Source: Coffea arabica
Lineage: Eukaryota > Streptophyta > Magnoliopsida > Gentianales > Rubiaceae
Direction of reading: 5' to 3'
DNA: 64,000 bases
Assembly (NCBI RefSeq): GCF_036785885.1
Contig: NC_092312.1
Location: 15,766,001 to 15,830,000 of the forward strand
The position numbers were made by a program, and so were the translations under genes. Positions 37,697-48,410 of the stretch are shown here, in pieces. A model generated the notes under the pieces. It was not told the DNA's origin. It was given only the letters and a program-made list of their open reading frames with translations, and ran no database searches. The number at the start of each line of letters is the position of its first letter. The first letter of the stretch is position 1.

Positions 37697-38436
37697 CTTT
37701 TTGCATAAAAAAAACTTAAGAATACTTTAAGTATTGTTTTTTTTTTTTTTTATCAAAAGTCCGGATACAAGAACAAGTACCACACGTCCTGGCACCGTCA
37801 CTCCCTTTCTTTTCCACTGGGACTGTCTGGGTGGCTTGTACGGGTACCGGTATCCCTTCCGTCCTCCCAATTTCCCAAAGGTCCCAAACGCAGCCGAAGG
37901 GAGTGGGGTACCACCGAAGACGTGTCCAGAAGAGAGATGCGACGTGCGCCGTAAATGGTACTCATTTATGAGTGCTTTTCCTTGTAAGCTTCAAAAGACA
38001 AAAAATTACCAAGCGCTCCCGTCTTCTTCCTCTAATCTTCTAAATTCTAAAGCGTGTATATACTACAGTAGCTTGCGTATATCCATAATTAGATACGGCC
38101 AAAGCTAACTTGGTAGTGGAGGGGAGGAGTATTAATACTTTGTCTAGCTCTCTATACATGTTATCTCTCCTCCTCGTCTTCTGCTGCTGTTGCACTTGCA
38201 TGCTTCACCATCTTAATAAACTATAGTACTAGCACTGGTGCGGAGTACTGCTTCTGCATTCTTGATTTCCCTTCCTTTCGGTGGGGGAAAAAGAGGATAG
38301 ACAAATACAATCGGCAACGGCCAATCAATTATGGGGCGTGGAGAGGTGAAATGAGAAAGAAGCCTGAGATGCACAAGACAAGAAAGTACTCCTTGTAGTC
38401 TTAGCTGAGCACTGTAGTAAAACAATCGGGTAGAGA
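37697..38436 (+). promoter_or_regulatory. BBX upstream region
   Basis: A relatively GC-rich block at 37750-37970 and a CT-rich leader (38150-38200) precede the BBX ATG. The short frames here have no family resemblance. No single site can be assigned with confidence. Confidence 0.4.
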
Positions 38437-40836
38437 ATGAGAACGATTTGTGACGTATGCGAGAGCGCTGCCGCCATCGTTTTCTGTGCCGCGGACGAGG
38501 CTGCTCTTTGCCCTTCTTGCGATGAAAAGGTACTAGTCTGCTGCTGCTCCGACTGGGATTTCTATTACTACTACTACTAACCCCTATGATATTCGAATGC
38601 ACACCCTTATTGATTTTCTGGCCATAATGTAGAGGAAATAAGGACTGGAAAAAAAGGCATTGGATAAAGATGATGAATTATTCTTTGGGCAACATACTTG
38701 TTGGATTATTGGATGATGATTTATGCAGTAGATTGAAAACTAAAGAGTGTTTTTATTGGTATTTCTTTAGATATTGAGGATTGAAGCGGAAATTTATTTT
38801 TCTGGTCCCTTTATCTTTCCTTGATGGATCATAAAAGCTTGTGTCGTACCTACGATAAAGTTTGGAAAGAGATTAAGGTGGATAAGATTCTGGGGTCCAA
38901 AATTCGCTTGAATGGAATCTCTGGCTTTTCATGTTTTAGATATCTCTAATTTTATATACTATTTGCATTTCTGTTCTGCCTTCTGTTACAACATTTATAC
39001 CTGCACTGGAGCTGTAAATTGGGTTAAGAACCTTGGGTCGGCAGCTTGATGTTATTTGGTTCAAGTTTGTTCATTCTTTTTCCATTTGGCAAGCCCCGCT
39101 TGATTGAGCTTTTAGCCTTTAGGCTTGTTTGTTTGCCGAATCAAACTTTGACCGGGAATTTTATGATTGGGTTTTGCTAAGATCCTGCAATTGGAGAAAT
39201 CTCTGGAATCTGGGTTTCTCTAGTCCATTGTTACTAGTTTCTCTCTACTTACAAGTCGGACAGAGTTGGCATCAATCTCCCGTAAACCTACTTGTGCTTT
39301 GGGTTGATGATATTCTATTGGGCACTTGTTTCCAGGGAGTACCCTGGAAACGATAAATATTTGATCCTAAGAGGCGTTTCTCGGATTTTCCTCTAACTTG
39401 AGCCTTTTGCACACGTTTCAGCCAAGCTATAGTTGAATTTGGAGCTCATAACAAACTGAAAAGAAGAAGTAGAAGAAGAAATAAGAAGCAGATGTACCCC
39501 ACACTTGTGCAAGACTGCTAATTATCAAGCCCAACTTGAGTGCATACCAAAATTGTTTGAAATTTATACAAAAACTAGGGTGTCACATGAATCCATCTCT
39601 CTTAGATGATCATCATTCTTAAAGTAAATTTTCTACAATCTGAAGGTGCACATATAATTAAATCAACACGAAAGATATTGTAATGTAGAATTAAATGGGA
39701 GCTCTGATTTTGAACTTTTGCCTTTCACCTATGATGATTTAAAAGAAGATACCCATGGTTTTGGTTGTTCTGTGAATTTAGAGAAGTGGATTGCTGAGTG
39801 CCAAATGGACAAATTAGACGAGGAATTGCTTCATGTACTGTGAGGTGTAACACCATTGTTGGATACACAATCACGGCAATGAGCGTGTTACAAAGTCGAA
39901 ATTTTTATACCAAAGTTCTTGGAGATTCAACATACAGAAATATTACCTTTCTTAATTGCTTAATTTTTGGTCGAATCTATTCAGCCTCATTATGAATGAA
40001 AATGGTGTGGCAGGTCCACATGTGTAACAAGCTCGCTAGCCGACATGTTAGAGTTGGGCTTGCCGAGCCCAGTGAAGTTCCACACTGTGATATATGCGAA
40101 AGTGCACCTGGTATGTAGATTTTACTTCTCCCCCTTCTCCTTTTCTGTTTGCAATGTTGCCACATAACTAAGAGTTTTCTACCTTGACATCTTTATGTAG
40201 CTTTCTTTTATTGTGAGGTCGATGGAAGTTCCCTCTGTCTGCAATGTGACATGTTAGTCCATGTTGGGGGAAAAAGAACCCATGGGCGATATCTCCTATT
40301 GAGGCAGAGAGTTGAGGTTTGTGGTTTTCTGAAACTGTTGGATCCGCGGATCACAGGTGAAATATTACTTTTTCATTGGTATGCTATTGTAGTTTCCAGG
40401 GAACAAACCTGGTCGCTCGGACGAGCTGGGATTGCAGCCTATGAGTCCAGGAGAAGCAAGGAGGGAAGCTCTTCAGCCATCTAAGCTTGCAACAAATGAG
40501 AACCAACAAAATCACAATACATGTCCCATTCCAATGCTAGAAAATGACAATCATGTTGGAGATAAAATGGAGAGTAAATTGATTGATCTTAATGCTAGAC
40601 CTCAACGGTTACATGGACAAGCTTCAAGTAATCAGGTATTCATATAAAAGAGGACAATCTGGACTTCTCTGTTTTTTTTTCCAGATTATATTTTAAAGGC
40701 ATAATTTTGCTAACTTAGACAATCATCCATGAATTTTATTTTGAAGGAACAAGGAATGGAAATGTTAAGTGGCAGCAATCATGAATCTGTTAGTGTTGTT
40801 CCAGTTGCATCCTTTAAAAGAGAGAATGACAAGTGA
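38437..40836 (+). CDS. Double B-box zinc-finger protein, BBX18/BBX19 type
   Basis: Five exons in phase: 38437-38529, 40014-40110, 40201-40316, 40393-40635 and 40747-40836 (stop), 212 residues. B-box 1 is [20 protein letters not shown] with [19 protein letters not shown]-box 2 is [20 protein letters not shown] with [20 protein letters not shown], all zinc ligands present. A link [10 protein letters not shown] leads to a tail of about 110 residues that lacks a CCT domain, which fits structure group IV (BBX18-25). These proteins act in the nucleus in light, temperature and flowering-time signalling, often by pairing with HY5, COP1 or CO-type partners. Intron 1 is about 1.5 kb. Sits between KIN-7 and FBA, as in both Arabidopsis copies. 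BBX18 versus BBX19 cannot be settled by eye. Confidence 0.93.
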
Positions 40837-42342
40837 TTCAGACACAGGTCGTTGGAAGAGTGTTATCTGATTTGGTTTAAGTTTCCATTGATTCTTTAGC
40901 TTTTGGTCACTGTACCCAGAATGCTTTGTGGGGCACAGTTTACATCCAGGAAGTAAGTAGATTGTCCGAGTTGACTGGAGAACCATCGAAGTGCGATTAT
41001 TTACTGGTATACTGTTAGAGACGGAATTTTTTGATGGGACTGGTTCAACCCTTCTCAACTCGTAAGATCAAGAATGAGTCCCCTTTTGCAGAGGCAGGCA
41101 CTTTGGATTGGATTCTCCTTCTCTGGTTGGAGCCATGAACGAGGTAGCAGTAGCCCATATCAATTGTATGAGATCCTAAGCCTTCTATCAGAATCCAAGG
41201 TGCCCAGAAGCATGCAAAATCTGAGTTCACATTGATTCAAGAAAGATTATGTTTGGAAGAAATGTTTAGACCAAGTTTGGGGGCATCGATCAGATAGGAA
41301 TTTCATCAGATTTTTCTTTGTCACCCTTGCTTTGTCGTGGGGTACTTTTATTATTACGTTTGTCAGACTACTCCTTTCGCTTGATATTATGTAGCCGCAT
41401 CTCTTATTGAGTAATTATCATTATTTTTCTTTTGGTTGAGTAGTTTAGTATTTTTGTTTTCTGCTTTCATACCTGGAATGAAGATATGCTGCAGCTTTAA
41501 CGGGCACGTACCGGACGCCCAGATTTAAAAGCGTAAAACATCTGATGCTTGCATTCGCAGAAGTGATGGCCTGAAAGATGACAGAAATCCTCCATTCTAT
41601 CGCAGTTTAGCTGTTCAGTAAACTGCTCAGAAAATATTTACGTGCTGTAAACTTGAAACTGTTAATCGATGACTGTAAATTTTAATTAAATGGCATCATT
41701 ACCCTGTAGGCTCTATCCCGCTGCAGGAATTATCACCATGGACAACTTCGTAGAGCTTGAGCAACAAACAATCAGATCCAGAGAATCGTAGCATTGTTCG
41801 GCTCATTTTTGCTTTCCGACAACTAAGTATACTTTTGACCCGAAAAAAAAAAAGAAGAGATGGCTAGGTATATGTTATGGTCTTTCGCAGCAACTGTAAA
41901 TAGAGGCTGTGAATTCTTGAAAGAATAGAGGAGCATAAGTAAACTAGTTTAAAAAAAAAAGTTAAAATCTTTTTTTCCTTTTGGGATTTTTTTTTTTGGT
42001 TGTTGGAGGTGGGAAGGGTGCTGGAAAAAATGGGCTGGCTCTAGTAGAATCTGTCACTCAAACAGGGTAAAAAAGTGGATGCACCTATGCTGGGAATAAA
42101 TTAGCTGAAATGCCAATAGTCTTGAGCTCCCGGTGTGAAACATTTTGTTCTGTGATGCATCGATACATACTAAGTAATCTCATTAGCAAGAAGATTATTG
42201 ATTAAGCGGTTCAAAGTACACGTAGTAAACCAAAAATAGGTGCCACCACTATCAGCATTTTTAAGGATTTTTGTTTCAGTTCTTGGCTTTGACATTATCA
42301 ACATCGGACATCCCCTGCCTCCATTGACTTAGCACATATAGC
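40837..42342. other. Region between convergent BBX and aldolase genes
   Basis: Contains the 3' UTRs of both genes and nothing else recognisable. T-rich and A-rich runs at 41851-41860 and 41950-42000. Confidence 0.5.
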
Positions 42343-44237
42343 TTAGTAGACATAGCCCTTGACGAACATTCCCTTTTTCGCTTCCTCTGATTCGCCTTCA
42401 CCAGTGTACTTTCCGAGCTGAGCAAGAGAGTTGGCTTGGGCCCTGATAAGCAAAGTTTCTTGAGCTGTCTTAACGTTCTCAGGGCGTCCACCCCATGTCT
42501 TCAAGCAGGTATTCTGGAGTGCCCTGGCGTATGAGAAGGAGACATGCCATGGGTTGGGAGCTTGATTCATGGCGTTCAAGTTCAAGGTAGCTTCAACTTC
42601 AGATTGCCCACCAGACAAGAACTGCAAAATCCAAACAAATTTATGCGAAATCAGAACGCAATGTGGGCTAAATATTCTGAAATGCTTCATTAAATAGTGA
42701 TGACTTAGATTCTTGCCATGATTCCAGGCACAGCAGGAGGGATTCTCCTCTTGAGGAGACTGAGAGTGTAGGCAGCCACTTGCTCAGGGGTAGCCTTCTC
42801 CTTGCATTCAGCTCCTGGAGTAACCATGCTTGGCTTGAGAAGTATACCCTCGAACAGAACATTGTTCTCAGCAAGGTAAAAGAAGACCTCGGCCCAAACT
42901 TTTAGAGCCACCTCAAAGGTCCTGTCAATGCCATGTTCGCCATCGAGCAGGATTTCTGGCTCCACAATGGGGACCAATCCATTGTCCTGAGGAGACAAGT
43001 GAAAATTTTTTTAAGGTCGAACAATTGAAATCCCAGTTTCACAGTGTCTAACCCAAACTGCAGTCTAATTCAAAGCTTAAAGAACTTACTTGAGAAATGG
43101 CAGCATAGCGAGCCAAACCCCAGGCGGCTTCCTTCACAGCCAATGCTGATGGGCCATTGGGAATGCTCACAACAGTACGCCTGATTAATGAAAATTGGCA
43201 GCATGTTATCATCACAAATCTCAAGTGTGAGTATTATCTGTGGGCAGCTATATAATGAAGCTAAACTCACCATTTGGCAAATCGAGCTCCCTGTTGGTAA
43301 TAAGCAGCAGAGCGGGAAGCAAGGCCATCAAGACCTTGGCACCAGGATTCATTATTTGAACCAACAAGCGGAACCAAACCCTGGCCGAACCCATACAGTG
43401 TCATCAAATTCATATCTACGAACAAAAATGCATCTAAAGGATGTCTATTTTACAAAGGAGATTTATAAAAAGTGCCAACCTTGTCAACTTTGATACCAGG
43501 AACAATGTTCTGCCCAACAAGGACATCAACCATCTTTTTGCCATCGGTTGTGGATTGGTAGAGAGTCTCCTCAAAAAGGATAGCACCAGAGATGTATTGG
43601 CCAAGGCCAGGGGCGGTCACGAGAAGGGTTCGGTAAGCTTGGCGGTTAGCCTCAGTGTTCTCAAGCCCAATAGAAGCTAGACGTTTTCCACAGGTGGCGT
43701 TTGACTCATCCATGGCCAATATACCACGACCAGGGGATGCAACAGTTTTCTACATACCAATTAGTAGTAAGTCCCATGTTACTAAATTCATGCATGACAC
43801 ACATTATTCTATTGGTTTCTTAGCCCATTCAGAACAGTCAAGCAACTTATGCAAAAGACACTCAGCCATGAACATGTTTACAGTGGGGGCGCAAGATTCA
43901 AGTGGTTTTGGCACAATTATGAAATAATGCATCATGTCTCAAGTCACACCATGCCTATGTTAGCAAAATGTCATGCAGGATTCAATACTACAATGATCTT
44001 CTAGCTTCACATAAGGTCTCTTAAATGTTTAGTGATAATCTTATGCAATCAGATGAGGCGTACCGCTGTCTTGACTAGTTCATCAGCATATGAGGATGCC
44101 CGGATAGTAAGAGAAGATGGAGCAGTAGGGTGGCAGCGGACAACCGAGACAGAGGGCTGGCGAAGGGTCTGGGAGCCCTTGACAAACTCAGACTTGTCAA
44201 GAACTGGCGATGACTTGAGAAGAGATGCTGAGGCCAT
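42343..44237 (-). CDS. FBA: Fructose-bisphosphate aldolase class I, chloroplastic
   Basis: Six exons in phase, 397 residues: 44237-44064, 43749-43480, 43380-43271, 43180-43090, 42986-42717 and 42621-42343. Residues 1-45 form a Ser/Thr-rich plastid transit peptide (start [10 protein letters not shown]; an upstream in-frame stretch lacks an ATG with leader-like context). Class I motifs follow: [20 protein letters not shown], the ARFAKWRTV lysine region, [13 protein letters not shown], and the Schiff-base lysine in [12 protein letters not shown]. The FLSGGQSE loop and the GYVY C-terminal tail complete the family pattern. It cleaves or forms fructose-1,6- and sedoheptulose-1,7-bisphosphate in the Calvin cycle. 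Intron 5 (42716-42622) has a GC donor (ATG|GCAAGA), needed to join VPGIM to FLSGG; using the next GT would read through a stop. Confidence 0.97.
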
Positions 44238-44370
44238 TGCTTTTTTTTTCAACACCAAGAATTTGTGACCTCTGACACAGATAGCAGCAGCTGCAATTCA
44301 AGCTCCAAACTCTTTATCTCCTCTCCAGCACCGTCTCTCTTTGCCGCACGCGTTGTCCTTTGGCTACTGC

Positions 44371-44395
44371 ATTTATAATTGCTTAGGATATTATC
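44371..44395 (-). promoter_or_regulatory. Aldolase core promoter: TATA box and I-box-like GATAA
   Basis: On the minus strand TATAAAT lies at 44377-44371 and GATAA at 44395-44391, 130-160 bp before the ATG. GATAA I-box motifs near TATA are typical of light-regulated photosynthesis genes; the role here is inferred. Confidence 0.45.
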
Positions 44396-45599
44396 ATGAA
44401 CTCAGAGATGTCTCATTTGAGGCTGTCATGCCTCAACCAATTATAGGATGACATCTGCACACGATGATTTGTCTACCAGGCAGATTCAGTTGTGGTCCAA
44501 ATACATGCAATAATTCCCACCTCGTGTAGAAAAACCGCAAATATGTTAAAAAAATGAAGTGAAAAACTCGTGTTATTTTCTCCTATGGTAGGTAGGAGAG
44601 CAGGCATCGCCGCACTCATTGCAGAGTGCAATCAGAGATTGAGAAGTGGGGGAGAGGTTCTAAATTTCTACAAGGAACAGGCCAAGATCTTTTCTTTTCT
44701 AATGGTCATAATTTTACAGTGGCGGCTGGCAAGGTCAAGTTGCCATTACCTCACCAATTTGAGCCAAGTAGACGAGTTGGTGCCCCTAGAAAAAGCCAAA
44801 AGGTTAAAAGTTCTACAGTGGATCGGGCCAACTTAACCTGAAAAAATTTGTTGTTGAAATACATTTATGCTCGTAGAAATGATAGCCCATCGGCACATCC
44901 ATCACCACCTGGAAACCGACAGCTGTTGCCACGCCGGGAAACCGTCCTATGTTATTGAGAGATCTAATGCGGAGGCCTAAGCTTGCAACGAACCCTGTTA
45001 GTTTTGCTTGGGCGTGGACAACCAAAGTCATAGCATACCACTGAATTTACTCCCAAATCACCCATCAGTTCAAAGCATGGCTTTTAGATCATAACCATAT
45101 AGCAGATCCAAGAGTTGTAAAGGTATGACAAAATTAAAACCAATTATATACATCAAATTCATTGATATTTATTTCCCCAGATTTCTCAAAATAAAAGGAC
45201 ATTATGTCGCATCCCTCAACCTCAGGGCAAGCATGAGAACCGGTTGATAGTATATGTCAGCATACAATACGTGAAGGATACCTGACACATTCTTGACCAC
45301 TACGGGCATGCCTGCATCAGGCTTAACGCTATTGAACAAAACGGTTAACAATGTCGAACACATCATGCACCGATAGAAGTTGGGGCTTCTACACCTTCAT
45401 TACCCCGTGACCAAGCCCAAGAGAGCAGCCGGACTCGAAGCCCCCTTCTATGTGGGATGCGGCAAGCTGAAAGCTGAGCAGCTTTTCTTTTCATCACCTT
45501 ATACAAGAGTACTCATGTTAATACCTCAAATACACAGACAAAAAACATATGCCACACAGTAATTTGCCACATTGACATCGTTTCAAATTCTAAGGAACT
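44396..45599. other. Aldolase promoter and 3' flank of the acidic-protein gene
   Basis: No known gene. A minus-strand frame at 44813-45031 has even composition but no recognisable family. The region nearest 45599 is probably 3' UTR. Confidence 0.45.
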
Positions 45600-46277
45600 T
45601 CATATGGAAAAAAAATTCAAAGAGAGGTCCGCAATTCCAGAAATGATATCATCAATATCTCCATCTTCCAAACGTTTCAAACGTTCAGCCTCATCAGAAA
45701 CAGGAGGTGTAAGCTCCAAGGAACTCTCAGAAATGGCTTTCTTTAACTGTTTGACAAATTCATCCTCCTCAGTTGGCATTTCCAGATTCCAAACCTTGAA
45801 GATGTCCCCGGTCAATTGTTCTGGCACAAGGCCTGGAAATTTGAAATCCTCAGATTCTTTAGTCCCCAAATCCCTGAGTTTCTCATTGTATGTTGGAAGA
45901 AAAACATTGTTCAAGTTAAATGTGGACATGGAAATATTATTATTCTCATCAATCAGTCGATCTCCACTGAAGTTTTGTGCTTCTAAATCAGACAAAGAAA
46001 TATCATCAACTCTTGCATCCAGAATCTGTGAAGTTTCCATATCTGTGTCGTAAGGAGAAATATCTTCCCATATGGCAGTAGAAGAGTTGGATTTTGAACC
46101 AAGTCTCGTGATCAAAGTATCTTGATGAGAATTACAGCCATTTTCAGAGATTTCATCTTTTATTAGGCAGGAATCTGCCCAAGCTACATCTTCTGGTGAA
46201 ACCACATCAGAATGCACAGTTGTAATCTGGTTAGATTCCAAAGAATTCAGACGTAGTGAAGAAATGTCAACTTCCAT
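45600..46277 (-). CDS. Acidic protein of unknown function
   Basis: I do not recognise the family. The uninterrupted frame encodes 225 residues from MEVDISSLRLNSLES to the stop. An acceptor (ttttgcag) 24 bases before this ATG suggests that the coding exon follows a 5'-UTR intron, so the longer frame beginning at 46385 is not favoured. The protein is rich in Asp, Glu, Ser and Asn, looks largely disordered, and ends in two likely helices (EDEFVKQLKKAISESSLEL; AERLKRLEDGDIDDIISGI). There is no signal peptide or membrane segment. Its place between FBA and a GH9 gene matches an uncharacterised Arabidopsis locus (At4g38980, from memory). A conserved gene of unknown function is the best reading. Confidence 0.75.
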   Translation of the reverse strand: MEVDISSLRLNSLESNQITTVHSDVVSPEDVAWADSCLIKDEISENGCNSHQDTLITRLGSKSNSSTAIWEDISPYDTDMETSQILDARVDDISLSDLEAQNFSGDRLIDENNNISMSTFNLNNVFLPTYNEKLRDLGTKESEDFKFPGLVPEQLTGDIFKVWNLEMPTEEDEFVKQLKKAISESSLELTPPVSDEAERLKRLEDGDIDDIISGIADLSLNFFSI

Positions 46278-48360
46278 GTATATTCCAGCTAGAATGCTGC
46301 AAAAATTTATCAAAGAGGAAAAGTTGGAATCAGAAACATGAGGTGCCTCAAATAAATATGTTAGAGTATTCATTCGCGAACCCATTAACTCTTCTTTCTG
46401 GTTTAGAAGCTGTAATGAAGTTTGACCAAGACAGTGGTCTTAAAGATGCATATTTCCAAATTAAACCACATGTTCATGTAATTTTCTCATCAACAACCTA
46501 ATGCACATAATTCACTTGTCCTCTTAATCTTTCCACTGTCAAGAGAGAAAAGAGACAGGAGTTGCATCCTAAACTTTCCAATCTCAACGAATCAATTTCC
46601 AAAGCAGCTAAAACCTTATGATTAATCTTCTATACACTGACAGTGTATACATTTTCACCATTAGATGCATGACACACAATCCAAATTTGAATTTGAAAAT
46701 CAAAATTTGCATATGTATCATATATCCAACCATGATAGTGTATACACCGTCAGTGTCTATAAGATTTACTCAAAACCTTAACTTGAAAGTAAGCCAAGGA
46801 CTCAAAGGTCACCACTGGCCAAGAGAAATTGTTTGCAAATCTAATGGACTTTTACAGGAACCAACGATTTTAAAAAAGCTCATTCCCAACACCTCCTCAG
46901 TCTAAGCAATCTCCAGAGCTAGGAAAAACACCTCCTGGTTGTAATATTGAAGTTGAAATCATACGCAAAGATCAAACAATAATACTGCACGCTAATTCTT
47001 CTTTGCTAGTAATTTCTTGTAATTGACAGTTAAATCATAGGCAATTGTGGGTAGCATCACCATTACTGCCAGGAGACATTTGTTTTCTTCCTGTTTACCT
47101 TCAGAAACTATATATTTTTCAAGCCACCAAAACAATTTAGAATCTCACTAACATCCTTTTTACCCTTCATATTTTTATCATAGGAAAAGCACAACTAAAA
47201 ACCTTCCTCAGGAAAAGCTAACATGTAATTTTCAAGTTGTTTGTCTGCCTCAGCCTATAATATGTGAACTTCATTAAAATCGTGGAGCATCTATACAGTC
47301 CCTATATTGCAAAAGTCTATATGAGAATTTCAACTTAACAAATCAACTTAGTAGGAGAGATTGTGATCAAGCTGATCAAACCATCATGGAAAATTTCTAT
47401 AATCAAAAGAACTCCATAATCCTAACACTAGGATTTCCTAAATCACTTGACAAGACAGCTGGATTTTAAGAAAGTCGCTGAGTCAGTTAAGTGAAAAAGT
47501 TTTAACAACTGGTGAATTTTTTAAAAGAAATCAATCACAAAATAATCTCAGTCTAGGTATACAATTAGAAAAGTTTGTCCAAAGAATTCCTCTGCTACTT
47601 ATTCAGGCAAGTATTGACTATAAAAAGTTTTAACGTCTAGCTATGACACGCTGGAAGCATAAATGGAAAATGTTTTGCCTGACAAGCGTACTTGCATCAA
47701 TACTAAACTAATTGGGCTCTAACAGACGATAACGGTTTCCCAGTTAAGGAACTAACAAGGAGTGACTGCATGGCAAATACTTGTTTCTTAAGCCAATAAA
47801 TAATATGCCACATTCAATGAGCTGGTTTTGCCAAAACATCCACATTTTGCAAGTCAAAATTGCATTACTATATAAACTCCTGATTCAATAAACTGATAAA
47901 CGTAAATTAAACAGAAAACAGATAATTTCATCTACTAAACCCTAAATCCTTCAAACTCCAAAAGGTAGAGAAAGCAGATAATATTGCCCGCCTAATCTTC
48001 TTTCATACTACCATTTAGCAATCAATTTCCACTGAACTACGAATTAATATATATATATATATATACATATATATAAGTTGGGGAAAAAAATGGCACAAGA
48101 CTTTGGTCTTTGCAATGTGAATTGGCATAAGATTCAAAAAATTCTCTTTTGGGGCACATATTATTCGCTGGAACTATGGATTGCATGCAGGTCCGAAGTC
48201 CCAACAAGAGCCAGGACAAAAAAAAAATCCAAATTAACAAAAACGAAACTCTAAAAAAGAAAAAAAAAACGAAATTAATAATCACCTCAGATTGCTAACC
48301 GGAGCAATTTACTGGTGGAACAGAGCACCAGGCTTTTGCCGGTGAGGAATTTAGGGTTTT
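46278..48360 (-). other. Probable 5'-UTR intron and leader of the acidic-protein gene
   Basis: The roughly 2-kb AT-rich stretch has no coding signal. A leader exon is likely near 48290-48410, where the minus strand shows a telo-box (AAACCCTAA, 48359-48351) followed by ggttagcaatctgag|gtgatt, a plausible donor near 48286. The intron carries a TIR element at 46622-46768 and a TA run at 48046-48075. Confidence 0.45.
46622..46768. mobile_element. Small TIR element, TACACTGACAGTG family, intact ends
   Basis: 147 bp from ttaatcttctatacactgac to inverted cagtgtctataagattta. The ends match inverted over about 36 bp, continuing as tgtatac. The interior (caaatttgaatttgaaaat) matches the copy in the UFD1 intron. 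Confidence 0.75.
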
Positions 48361-48410
48361 CAATTTTAAATGGCTTCCAAAATCGGCTTTAAGCTCAGGT
48401 TTTGAAGGTA

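Noticed and set aside
37734-38108. 124-residue frame upstream of the BBX gene
   Set aside because: Low complexity, no family motif; most likely promoter sequence.
44813-45031. 72-residue minus-strand frame
   Set aside because: Protein-like wording in places but no recognised family, no splice context and no neighbouring exons.
45604-46053. 149-residue plus-strand frame over the acidic-protein gene
   Set aside because: Antisense shadow of the longer, better-supported minus-strand frame.
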